The notes below the pieces were generated by a model. The model was given only the letters and a program-made list of their open reading frames with translations, made no database searches and was not told the DNA's origin. The position numbers were made by a program, and so were the translations under genes. A stretch of DNA of 64,000 nt from Bacteroides congonensis (lineage in GTDB: Bacteria > Bacteroidota > Bacteroidia > Bacteroidales > Bacteroidaceae): positions 721,760-785,759 of the forward strand of contig NZ_FQXY01000009.1 of the NCBI RefSeq assembly GCF_900130125.1. Reading direction: 5' to 3'. Within the stretch, counting starts at the first letter, position 1; each line of letters starts with the position of its first letter. Below, one piece after another: positions 36,828-44,880 of the stretch.

Positions 36828-37021
36828 TGGATGCAAAAACACTCTTTACCAAAGTTGTCCAGATGCGCAAAGCACAAAAAGAATATTTCAAATGTCGTAC
36901 TCAAGCTAATTTACGAATTTGCAAAGCACTCGAAGCCGAGATTGACCGGGAGATTGAACGTGTTAATAGCATCATCCCTCCTCCCAAACAACCGGAACAA
37001 AAGAATTTATTCACAGATTAA
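36827..37021 (+). CDS. Small phage protein
   Basis: A 64-residue helical protein, MDAKTLFTKVVQMRKAQKEY, then a coiled-coil-like segment and a proline-rich tail ending KNLFTD. The ending resembles clamp-binding tails (QxxLF type: PEQKNLF), suggesting it may touch the sliding clamp; this is speculative. Confidence 0.55.
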   Translation: MDAKTLFTKVVQMRKAQKEYFKCRTQANLRICKALEAEIDREIERVNSIIPPPKQPEQKNLFTD

Positions 37022-37033
37022 AACCAATAGATT

Positions 37034-37270
37034 ATGAATTCAACAGTATTAAAAGAAATCATTGCGTTCCTCTTCGGACGCAAATATTATGCCAATATTG
37101 TAGCTACCAAAGGTACAACCAAACAAGAAATCTGTTCTTACATTTTTGCAACAAAAGAAGCCGCTAACCGGCATCGATTGGAAATCGAAACAACCTTATC
37201 GTTTACTTTTGTCGAAACAGTTACCTTTCGTTCTCGTCGAGTACATCTCAATGCGTCAGTAAAAAGTTAA
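37034..37270 (+). CDS. Small phage protein
   Basis: A 78-residue protein (MNSTVLKEIIAFLFGRKYYA start) with a beta-alpha-beta look. No recognised family. Twelve bases separate it from the previous gene. Confidence 0.55.
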   Translation: MNSTVLKEIIAFLFGRKYYANIVATKGTTKQEICSYIFATKEAANRHRLEIETTLSFTFVETVTFRSRRVHLNASVKS

Positions 37271-37306
37271 ACTACAAAAGCTAATCATTCATCATACTTT
37301 CGTACT

Positions 37307-37732
37307 ATGATTATCAGTAAGTTAAAATTATGGTGGCAATCACTTCTGTATTATGTGATTGCCGACCCTGCCGACAACTCGATAACGCTTTCCAAACGCT
37401 TGTTCTTGCATATCAAGAATAATGCCAGGAAGAGTGATGCAGCGCGTGTATTCGTTTTCCGTATTTCTGGAGACGATACATTCGGATTCATAATCAATCC
37501 AGTTATTGAACAAGCAACCCAAATGTGCGATATTCAATACAACGACAAGTATAAATGTATAGGATTTGAAACGCTCTGTCCGTCAGTCGGCCGCATCCTT
37601 TATGAATATGGACTATCCGATAACTGTCGAGTAAAATTGTCCGTATCAATTCAGAAAACTCCACAAGGAAAAACTTATTATAAATTCGACAAGCCAAATG
37701 CAAAGTATATTAGGAAACACCCGAAAAGCTGA
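37307..37732 (+). CDS. Phage protein of unknown function
   Basis: A 141-residue protein, mostly beta, starting MIISKLKLWWQSLLYYVIAD. No motif recognised. It overlaps the following gene by about 35 bases. Confidence 0.55.
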   Translation: MIISKLKLWWQSLLYYVIADPADNSITLSKRLFLHIKNNARKSDAARVFVFRISGDDTFGFIINPVIEQATQMCDIQYNDKYKCIGFETLCPSVGRILYEYGLSDNCRVKLSVSIQKTPQGKTYYKFDKPNAKYIRKHPKS

Positions 37733-38060
37733 TATCACCTTTTACGCATCAGGAAGGATAGATATTAGTGCTCGCGTCGCAAAACATCTCCAGCTCTCAC
37801 GCGGAGATGTTTTGGACATAATGATTGACCAAGATGAATTTTACCTTTACGTTAGACTTCGTTCACCAAACGGGAGGCATGAAGCGATGGTATTCCCAAC
37901 GAATAAGGCAGGAAATCACTTCAGAACTTCATCAAGCAGACTTTGTACAGCAATTCTCCAAGAATGTAAAGCAACAGCTAAAGCAAGATTATGTGTAGGA
38001 GAACCAACAGAAAACGAATACGGTAAACTATTACCAATTATCACTAAATACCTTTTGTAA
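37698..38060 (+). CDS. Phage protein with AbrB-like N-terminal segment
   Basis: A 120-residue protein. ASGRIDISARVAKHLQLSRG followed by DVLDIMIDQDEFYLYV is similar in pattern to the swapped-hairpin AbrB/SpoVT fold, so it may bind DNA. The start could be a few codons further on, given the overlap with the previous gene. Its stop is immediately followed by the nozzle gene. Confidence 0.5.
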   Translation: MQSILGNTRKADITFYASGRIDISARVAKHLQLSRGDVLDIMIDQDEFYLYVRLRSPNGRHEAMVFPTNKAGNHFRTSSSRLCTAILQECKATAKARLCVGEPTENEYGKLLPIITKYLL

Positions 38061-38061
38061 T

Positions 38062-40710
38062 ATGATAAAAGAGATTAAGTACAATGGATATTCTGCCAAT
38101 CCATCAGATTACGAATGTGCAGATGGTGACTTGTCAGTTGCAATGAATCTTATTCCTGAAGATGGAGTATTAAAAGGCATTCAAAAGCCTCAATGTTTAT
38201 TTACTCTCCCACAAGGAAAAAAAGTGATATACATACACAACATCTCGGTATATAAACATTACATAATTTACGATACAGAATCCGCCGCCTTACAATGGTT
38301 ATCCTCTAACGACACTGATAAGCAGCCCGAAGATATAGTATCTATTTCTGGAGAACTCTATCAGGTAACATCACTTGGAAACACATTAATCATACTCACA
38401 TCTGAGGGCATAATTTATGCCCTCTACAAGTCAGGAACATATGTACTCATGGGAAGTAACCCGGTATTTCCATCGCTCTCTTTCCGACTAAGAGCATCTA
38501 TGGGAAACTCGGATATGTTATCTGCAAGTTTCCCCGGATTTACTCCGTCTATTATTCTTAATTCACTTATTCTCTCAATAGAAGCCAGCCAAGCTGTAAG
38601 AGATACTGTATTGGCATTTACCAATAAATATACCGCCGATGCCAAAACAGCAGGATTATTCCAATACCCATTCATGATAAGATATGCCTACCGTATGTAT
38701 GACGGAACCCTCAACTACATTTCATCTCCAGTAAAAGTCTACCCATCATATGGCATACCTTATCTCATACATTATACAGGTTATGAAGTTAACAATGGTC
38801 TATACACCAAATTCAATATGGTTGTATCGCATGTTGCATCAAAATTATATTACGAGATAACAAATTTCGATGAAGTGAAAGAATCTGTAGCCGAATGGGG
38901 GGAGTTGGTTAAGAGTATTGATATATTTATCACTCCCCCACTCTATACTGTTGATCAGGACAGTATGTGCAAATCAATCTCCCCATATGCCTATTTGGGA
39001 CCAATGGGTGGTTCGTCCGCATTTTTAAGTTATTGCGCTAACTCCGGTAATGAGAATATCAACGGTAAATTAATATATCGATGTCATAATGCAAGTGAAT
39101 CAATCAATTCCAATCAACTTTTCTTTGGAATGTCAGGTAAATCACTCGTAGATGATGACTCTTCATTACCTTTCTACCTTATCTCTTCCATTGACGTAAA
39201 AAAAATACAATCGGGTGAGAACATTGTTTCTATTGAAAATGGTGCTCTCAATTCACTTGAGGCAAAAGAAGTAATGGAGGGTGACAGCAATTTAATGGGA
39301 ACAATTGTCGCAAAACATGCATTTCCATACAACGCACGTCTAAATCTGACCGGAGTAACTATTATCCCTCCGACATTCCCACTTGAATCTTGTTTTCAAT
39401 ATGCTAATGGAGAGTATGATAACGAAACTAAAAAAGCCGTTGAGAAAACATATTCTTATAAAGCATACATCTTCATTGAAGCCGAGAAACGAAAAGTTAT
39501 GGTACAGTTTCTTTCCGGTATACCAATGAATATCGTTGATTCATACTTCTTTTATCCCAACATCAATGCAAAAGAGCTTATTATTGAGCGTATAGATAAC
39601 AATGGAGTAAAATCCTATTCATATAGCAAATTACATAAACATGAAACACTTAACGGAGTATACGGAAGTATCAACACGAGTTTCTCTAGTACCCCCGATA
39701 TGAGCCTCATTACTGATACAGAAATCGGAATCCCATATCCAAATAAAATATATACTTCTGATGTAAACGATCCTTTTTCATTTCCCGCTCTCGGAGTCTG
39801 CACTGTTGGAACAGGTACAATCATTGGACTCAGTTCAGCCGCAAAGGCTTTATCACAAGGCCAATTTGGTCAATTTCCTCTTTACTGTTTCTCTACTGAT
39901 GGAATTTGGGCCCTCGAGGTTTCTTCTACCGGTTCCTACTCTGCCCGCCAGCCTATCACACGTGATGTGTGTATTAATTCCGATAGTATAACCCAGATTG
40001 ATAATGCTGTACTATTTGCGACTGACCGTGGTATTATGCTTATTAGCGGTTCTACAAGCCAATGTATTTCGGATATTTTGGACAGTGAATTGGCTTTCTC
40101 TATCAATTCTTTACCCCATTTGAATAAATTGGTTAATAATACAAGATTTAATTCAACAGAGTTTCAATTTCTAACTTTCCGCGAATTTCTAAAAACATGT
40201 AGGATGATTTACGACTATATACACCAACGTATCATCATTCACAACCCATCATGTACCTATGCCTACTTATATTCAATGGATAGTAAGCAATGGGGAATGA
40301 TGCATAGTAACATCATGAGTGGTTTAAACTCCTATCCTGATGCACTCGCTATGACTTCAGATAATGATCTCGTTAATTTCTCACAGCCTGATAACACAAT
40401 AGAACCTATTACTGCATTAGCTGTCACTCGTCCGTTCAAAATAGATGATCCAAACATGTTCAAAACGATAGACACCATCATACAACGCGGATATTTCAAG
40501 AGTAGCCATGTCTCACAAGTTCTGTATGGTTCAAATGATTTATTCAACTGGCATGCAGTATGGAGTAGTACCGATAAATATATGCGAGGTTTCCATGGCA
40601 CACCATACAAAGCATTCCGACTTGTACTAATATGCAAACTAGACAAATCTGAAAGTTTGTTGGGGTTTACCGTCCAATTCACCCCCCGTATGCTTAATAA
40701 ACCAAGATAA
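38062..40710 (+). CDS. Podovirus tail nozzle-like protein (T7 gp12/P22 gp10 type)
   Basis: An 882-residue, beta-rich protein. The segment around residues 575-680 (NKIYTSDVNDPFSFPALGVC, GTIIGLSSAAKALSQGQFGQ, YCFSTDGIWALEVSSTGSYS, then VLFATDRGIMLISG) has the repeated blades expected of the beta-propeller in podovirus nozzle proteins. It would form the lower end of the short tail. It is the only clear structural gene on the plus strand left of 59 kb and ends at a strong terminator facing the leftward late genes. Confidence 0.65.
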   Translation: MIKEIKYNGYSANPSDYECADGDLSVAMNLIPEDGVLKGIQKPQCLFTLPQGKKVIYIHNISVYKHYIIYDTESAALQWLSSNDTDKQPEDIVSISGELYQVTSLGNTLIILTSEGIIYALYKSGTYVLMGSNPVFPSLSFRLRASMGNSDMLSASFPGFTPSIILNSLILSIEASQAVRDTVLAFTNKYTADAKTAGLFQYPFMIRYAYRMYDGTLNYISSPVKVYPSYGIPYLIHYTGYEVNNGLYTKFNMVVSHVASKLYYEITNFDEVKESVAEWGELVKSIDIFITPPLYTVDQDSMCKSISPYAYLGPMGGSSAFLSYCANSGNENINGKLIYRCHNASESINSNQLFFGMSGKSLVDDDSSLPFYLISSIDVKKIQSGENIVSIENGALNSLEAKEVMEGDSNLMGTIVAKHAFPYNARLNLTGVTIIPPTFPLESCFQYANGEYDNETKKAVEKTYSYKAYIFIEAEKRKVMVQFLSGIPMNIVDSYFFYPNINAKELIIERIDNNGVKSYSYSKLHKHETLNGVYGSINTSFSSTPDMSLITDTEIGIPYPNKIYTSDVNDPFSFPALGVCTVGTGTIIGLSSAAKALSQGQFGQFPLYCFSTDGIWALEVSSTGSYSARQPITRDVCINSDSITQIDNAVLFATDRGIMLISGSTSQCISDILDSELAFSINSLPHLNKLVNNTRFNSTEFQFLTFREFLKTCRMIYDYIHQRIIIHNPSCTYAYLYSMDSKQWGMMHSNIMSGLNSYPDALAMTSDNDLVNFSQPDNTIEPITALAVTRPFKIDDPNMFKTIDTIIQRGYFKSSHVSQVLYGSNDLFNWHAVWSSTDKYMRGFHGTPYKAFRLVLICKLDKSESLLGFTVQFTPRMLNKPR

Positions 40711-40761
40711 CTTACATAGGTTAGTTTTTTTCATATTAAGGTTAAGAAAGATTGTTAGCAA

Positions 40762-40794
40762 AAGAGCCGGAATGCGTGATGCACTCCGGCTCTT
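40762..40794. terminator. Bidirectional terminator between convergent phage operons
   Basis: AAGAGCCGGA pairs with TCCGGCTCTT over 10 bases, then one mismatch and TGC/GCA close a GTGAT loop; T-rich on the right. Confidence 0.9.
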
Positions 40795-40801
40795 CCTTTT
40801 A

Positions 40802-41332
40802 TCAGAAAGGTTTCAACTTTCGTTTTATTTTGCCTTTTCTCGACATTAGCGATGTCTGTATCTTAGCTCTGATACTCATTATCTTCTCCTCCCAATTAGC
40901 CTTACTACTTGGATTCGTTATACTCATCCAATCTGCAAGTACCTTACAGATAAGATACTCGTGTATCAGATGTTTTAGTAGCTTCACCGTAGATAAAGAA
41001 AAATCTTCCGGTAAAGTGAGTACAATATGATATTCTTCGGGAGCTACAAGAATATCATCAAGAGCTTCCTGTTCGTCCGAGATTTCCTCTTTGGTATATG
41101 GATATAGCATTTCCACACATTCTGCATGGGTAAGATTGAGTACACGTGTAACCCGGTTCACATTACCACTTTGTCCAATGTCAAACACCTGATGCCGGGC
41201 ATGTTCATTCTCCGTTTCCATAATATCACCTTCCACAAAGGAGTAGTTCTCTACGTCATAGAGTAACTCTGAACGTTTGAATGTCAGCGTTACTGTTTTT
41301 GTCTGCTGGAGTTTCTTACAACAATATCCCAT
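40802..41332 (-). CDS. Late phage protein, paralogue 1 of 3
   Basis: A 176-residue protein. Its plan, an N-terminal beta segment (TVTLTFKRSELLYDVENYSF), a central helical region, YHIVLTLPEDFSLSTVKLL, then ICKVLADWMSITNPSSKANW and a basic tail, is repeated in the next two genes. It is the most divergent of the three. Probably a virion or assembly protein; function unknown. Confidence 0.65.
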   Translation of the reverse strand: MGYCCKKLQQTKTVTLTFKRSELLYDVENYSFVEGDIMETENEHARHQVFDIGQSGNVNRVTRVLNLTHAECVEMLYPYTKEEISDEQEALDDILVAPEEYHIVLTLPEDFSLSTVKLLKHLIHEYLICKVLADWMSITNPSSKANWEEKIMSIRAKIQTSLMSRKGKIKRKLKPF

Positions 41333-41341
41333 GAGAATACA

Positions 41342-41857
41342 TTAAGAATAAGTCGGTCTTTCAGGTCGGCTACGTTTATAAAGCGCACGCTTTACATTCT
41401 CTAAACTTATCGCCGAATGCTGTACGTATGAAGCTGCATCTTCCGGGTTGGTAATGGCAAACCAATCTCCCAAAGCCATATCTACAAGGTAGGCATGAAT
41501 ACCATTGCCCAACGCATCAGCCGAAGAGTTGTTATAGTTACTCGGCAACTCGAATGCAAGTTCTAGTACACCATTATCATCAATTTCTTTTGCAATCAGA
41601 TTGTTGCTTGTACTTTTGTCTTCTGAAAGATACTCTCCAAGCAGACTCTTCAAAGATGAAAACGCATTTGCCAATGAACGACGGATTTGATAGCTGTTTT
41701 CCTCATCATCACTCGCTTGCATATTAGAGGCGGCTTCATAATTCTTTTTACCCTCTGCCTCACGCGCCTGCCCGGTCAAGTATGCCTTGTTCTGAATATC
41801 ATAAACAAGCTCTTTAACCTGTTGGGTCACTGTCAATGTTTTCTTGTTTTCTGCCAT
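41342..41857 (-). CDS. Late phage protein, paralogue 2 of 3
   Basis: A 171-residue protein. VTQQVKELVYDIQNKAYLTG at the start and DMALGDWFAITNPEDAASYV then RALYKRSRPERPTYS at the end align with the neighbours. Nine bases separate it from the next gene downstream. Confidence 0.65.
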   Translation of the reverse strand: MAENKKTLTVTQQVKELVYDIQNKAYLTGQAREAEGKKNYEAASNMQASDDEENSYQIRRSLANAFSSLKSLLGEYLSEDKSTSNNLIAKEIDDNGVLELAFELPSNYNNSSADALGNGIHAYLVDMALGDWFAITNPEDAASYVQHSAISLENVKRALYKRSRPERPTYS

Positions 41858-41880
41858 AATAAATAAAGATTAAAAATAAT

Positions 41881-42330
41881 TCAATTGTACGTAGGACGTA
41901 TAGGACGTTTTTTAAAAAATGCCTTACGCATGACGTCCTCCATATAGGTAGCCGCTTCCGTTGCATATCCGGTTGCTTCTTCTTTATTGGTAAATGTGTA
42001 CCACTTTGCCGTAATATTCATAACAAAAAACGAGAACAGACTACGTTCCATACTTTCTGTTAAAGCTTCATCAAACGAACTTGATAACCCCAACGAAAGC
42101 TGATATATCCCCTCACTTTCGACTTCGTTAAGAAGTATTTTTTTCAAGCTATTACAAGCAGTGTTTTTGCTTTCATTCCAAAAACGCTCTAGCATACTCT
42201 TATCCTCATCCGTTGTGAAAATACGGTTGTATGCGAGTTCGTTGTCCATCTTAGCCCCGGTATAAGCTGTGGTCTGTGCCACTTCTTCATATACACTTTC
42301 TTTATTGACGGTTAAAGCAATATCTGTCAT
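41881..42330 (-). CDS. Late phage protein, paralogue 3 of 3
   Basis: A 149-residue protein. Its end (MNITAKWYTFTNKEEATGYA, then KAFFKKRPIRPTYN) is clearly related to the 41342 product, both closing in RPxRPTY. The three genes likely arose by tandem duplication. Confidence 0.65.
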   Translation of the reverse strand: MTDIALTVNKESVYEEVAQTTAYTGAKMDNELAYNRIFTTDEDKSMLERFWNESKNTACNSLKKILLNEVESEGIYQLSLGLSSSFDEALTESMERSLFSFFVMNITAKWYTFTNKEEATGYATEAATYMEDVMRKAFFKKRPIRPTYN

Positions 42331-42332
42331 AA

Positions 42333-42899
42333 TTAAAAATTGAATAGATTACATGATACACCAACTCCAATATATGGTGTAAATTCCGGCACCCCTCTTA
42401 ATGCTATTCCATATCCAATTTGAACACCAACACTCCAACGTTTCTTCCTCGACCTAGGATAGCAGTCGTTAATGGTTACCACTTCATGTTGCGAATGTAA
42501 TACCAAGCTGTCAAGTTTCGGGTTATATCCGCTTACGTATGCCGTATATAAACTATCCTTGTATACCTTTTTGGTAATAGGAATAATCACATCTACACTA
42601 TCCTCTGATACAGATTCATGGAAATTTTTCACGATTTTCGGAAATTCTGATACGCTTTCAGGCAATTTTTGTACGTTTTCTGGCAATTTCGAGACTGTAG
42701 GAAGACGTTCAGTAACATATCGAATAACAAAGCTGTCTTTAGGAATGGGCTTATAAAATGGTATTGTATCAACATAGGTTGTTCTTGTTGTATCTCTTGT
42801 TTTCTGTTGCCTACTTGCAAAATGTACTACATTCATAAACAACGAAGCAAGAAATACAATCATAAACAACACTACTGCAATATTCTTAAGTTTTCCCAT
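42333..42899 (-). CDS. Membrane-anchored periplasmic protein, spanin-like
   Basis: A 188-residue protein with an N-terminal transmembrane anchor (IAVVLFMIVFLASLFMNVVH), a long periplasmic stretch with regularly spaced prolines and short repeats (LPENVQKLPESVSEFPKIVK), and a C-terminal segment with barrel-like strands (WSVGVQIGYGIALRG, then YIGVGVSCNLFNF). It resembles the DUF6808-type proteins next to phage endolysins. The position after the amidase and the two-membrane design suggest a unimolecular spanin; this is inference. Confidence 0.55.
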   Translation of the reverse strand: MGKLKNIAVVLFMIVFLASLFMNVVHFASRQQKTRDTTRTTYVDTIPFYKPIPKDSFVIRYVTERLPTVSKLPENVQKLPESVSEFPKIVKNFHESVSEDSVDVIIPITKKVYKDSLYTAYVSGYNPKLDSLVLHSQHEVVTINDCYPRSRKKRWSVGVQIGYGIALRGVPEFTPYIGVGVSCNLFNF

Positions 42900-43485
42900 A
42901 CTTGGTGACGTATTTGATTATTGCATTTACATGAGTTTTAATGATAGCTTGCTTCCCCTCATCTGAGTTGAGGAAAGCCACATCTTCTTTATTATCCTGA
43001 AAAAAGTTTTCTGTAAGAACAGCCGGACATTTGGTTTTTACTAAAATGTAGAAGTTCTCTTCCCAATCTGGATCTCCGTCCGAATTATCCCTACGGATTT
43101 TTTGTCCGGCAAAATTCTGTTCGGCTTCCTCGTATAACATAGTGGCCAATTCATCCGATTTTGTTTTACCTTTTGAAGTGTATGCCGACCAACCTCTTGC
43201 ACTCATCCATTCGCCGTTTCCCGCAGCATTGCAATGAATAGAAACAAGTAATACATTTGTTGCCCCATACCGTGCACAAATTTCATTCACACGTCTTGCT
43301 CGTTCTGCCAATGGCACATCTACTGTCTCATGCACAATACGCTCTACATCATATCCTTTCGCACGCAAGGCTCGTTCCACAGATTCTGCAATCTCGCGTG
43401 CATAAAGGTATTCTCGTAATTTCCCATCAGGAGAACGTTTGCCCGGTGTATTTTCCCCGTGTCCATTATCTATTAATATTTTCAT
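42886..43485 (-). CDS. N-acetylmuramoyl-L-alanine amidase (endolysin)
   Basis: A 199-residue Amidase_3-type enzyme cutting the amide bond between MurNAc and the stem peptide. Zinc ligands and catalytic residues are visible: IDNGHG, the E in LREYLYAREIAES, VSIHCNAAG and VLTENFF. There is no signal peptide, so release depends on a holin. It overlaps the spanin-like gene downstream by 14 bases. Confidence 0.92.
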   Translation of the reverse strand: MKILIDNGHGENTPGKRSPDGKLREYLYAREIAESVERALRAKGYDVERIVHETVDVPLAERARRVNEICARYGATNVLLVSIHCNAAGNGEWMSARGWSAYTSKGKTKSDELATMLYEEAEQNFAGQKIRRDNSDGDPDWEENFYILVKTKCPAVLTENFFQDNKEDVAFLNSDEGKQAIIKTHVNAIIKYVTKYGKT

Positions 43486-43487
43486 AA

Positions 43488-44090
43488 TTAACTATTTAAG
43501 CGTTGATAAAAGTCCGTTTTTATATTGTCGTATGCAAGTTTCACATTGGTATAGGCGCGTGCATTATTTTCTCCATCCTCATTATAGATTTCACTTTCAA
43601 CTACACTCACCACATCTTCCACCCAATTCTCATTACAATATTCCGACAGAGGTTTTCCATGATATATAAAAGGGTCAAAGCGACTCTTTCGATCATCATG
43701 GATTACTTGAAGTGATTTCCGTATTTTGTTTACAGTTGCTTCACGATCAGCTATGTGATTCTCTATTCGAACCCGCTTTATCAACCTACAAACCTGTTCG
43801 ATACTAAGGTCAAAAGCGAAACCCGTCAAATTCCGGATACGCAGTAAGGTTTCAGGTTGAAGTCTTTCCATTAAGTTTCGTTGCAAACTCACATTGTCTT
43901 GTACTGTATCAAGCAATTGATTCAAACACTCCTGTTGTTCCAGAAGGCGGTTTATCATACTCTTAAACCATTTGAATAGTGCTATCATCATAGCTGCTGA
44001 AAGCAAAAGAAAAAATGCAGCACTCACAGCCATCATGCCATAGTCACTAATGCCTTTAGCCACCTCCGTTACATGTTGCACTTCCGTCAT
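43488..44090 (-). CDS. Holin-like or accessory membrane protein of the lysis cassette
   Basis: A 200-residue protein with one strong transmembrane segment near the N-terminus (YGMMAVSAAFFLLLSAAMMI) followed by a helical cytoplasmic part. The start is MTEVQHVTEVAKG (44090), overlapping the stop of the upstream gene in ATGA; a longer frame upstream is discarded. It lies two bases upstream of the amidase gene. A single-segment holin or regulator is plausible. Confidence 0.55.
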   Translation of the reverse strand: MTEVQHVTEVAKGISDYGMMAVSAAFFLLLSAAMMIALFKWFKSMINRLLEQQECLNQLLDTVQDNVSLQRNLMERLQPETLLRIRNLTGFAFDLSIEQVCRLIKRVRIENHIADREATVNKIRKSLQVIHDDRKSRFDPFIYHGKPLSEYCNENWVEDVVSVVESEIYNEDGENNARAYTNVKLAYDNIKTDFYQRLNS

Positions 44091-44323
44091 ACGATAGTTC
44101 TCACTAATTGTCCTACACACGTTCCGGCCACTGTTAAGCCGAAATCTATCCAGTCCCAATTGCCACCATATGCCTTGTCTTTATACTCCAAAGCACCTGC
44201 AGTAAGTACACCTGCATAGGTTGCAGAAAACCAATCAAACGCACAAATACCGATACCAAATCCCCCAACAAGATGTTTCCACCTGTTGCTTTGTGCAAGC
44301 CATTCAATCAATTTTTTCTTCAT
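44087..44323 (-). CDS. Small membrane protein, candidate holin
   Basis: A 78-residue protein with two hydrophobic segments (HLVGGFGIGICAFDWFSATY and DFGLTVAGTCVGQLVRTIV). Its length, two segments and place two genes before the amidase fit a small holin. Confidence 0.55.
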   Translation of the reverse strand: MKKKLIEWLAQSNRWKHLVGGFGIGICAFDWFSATYAGVLTAGALEYKDKAYGGNWDWIDFGLTVAGTCVGQLVRTIV

Positions 44324-44329
44324 TCTTGT

Positions 44330-44812
44330 CTATTTTATATTAAACACTGTCCAATCCACACTGTCTTTTTCTTTCCAACCATTTTGAACAGTTTCTATCA
44401 CATACAGGCTCATTGCCTGGGAGAATGAGATAAATTCATCTACATTCTCGAAGGTGTAGTAGATGGGAGTACCATCTTCCTGTTCATTGATTTTTAGGGT
44501 AAGTGGATATAGAATATTTTTGTTACGTTCTATAGCAGCAAAATTCAATTGATTTTCAGCAGATAGGTATATCGGCTTTTCATTCCATATAAAGCCGTTC
44601 ACGATCTTCTCCTGCGTGGCAGTATTTATAGTAGAGATAATAAGTTCCTTAACCTCGGAAAGTGTTGGACTGTGGTCAAATGTATGTCGGTACTCCCAAC
44701 CTCTTTCACTTGCCTCATCATCCTTTCCAAAGCCATAAAATAATGTCCATTTGGTTCGGCCTGTATGTATAAGCCCATCCTGCCGCTGCTTCGTGCCGTA
44801 AATCTTTTCCAT
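44330..44812 (-). CDS. Late phage protein of unknown function
   Basis: A 160-residue protein (MEKIYGTKQRQDGLIHTGRT start) with alternating strands and a helix DEFISFSQAMSLYVIETVQ near the end. It sits between the lysis genes and the reverse transcriptase. It does not look like the small helical DGR accessory protein Avd. Confidence 0.6.
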   Translation of the reverse strand: MEKIYGTKQRQDGLIHTGRTKWTLFYGFGKDDEASERGWEYRHTFDHSPTLSEVKELIISTINTATQEKIVNGFIWNEKPIYLSAENQLNFAAIERNKNILYPLTLKINEQEDGTPIYYTFENVDEFISFSQAMSLYVIETVQNGWKEKDSVDWTVFNIK

Positions 44813-44880
44813 CTTTATGAATTTTGATTTTCAACAAAAGTAGCGGATGAGATGCGGATTCGTATGTTATCTTTTACCTG

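Noticed and set aside
44330..44812. Possible DGR accessory protein Avd
   Set aside because: The 160-residue product is beta-rich and lacks the small four-helix, basic character of Avd; it sits downstream of the RT and not between VR and TR.
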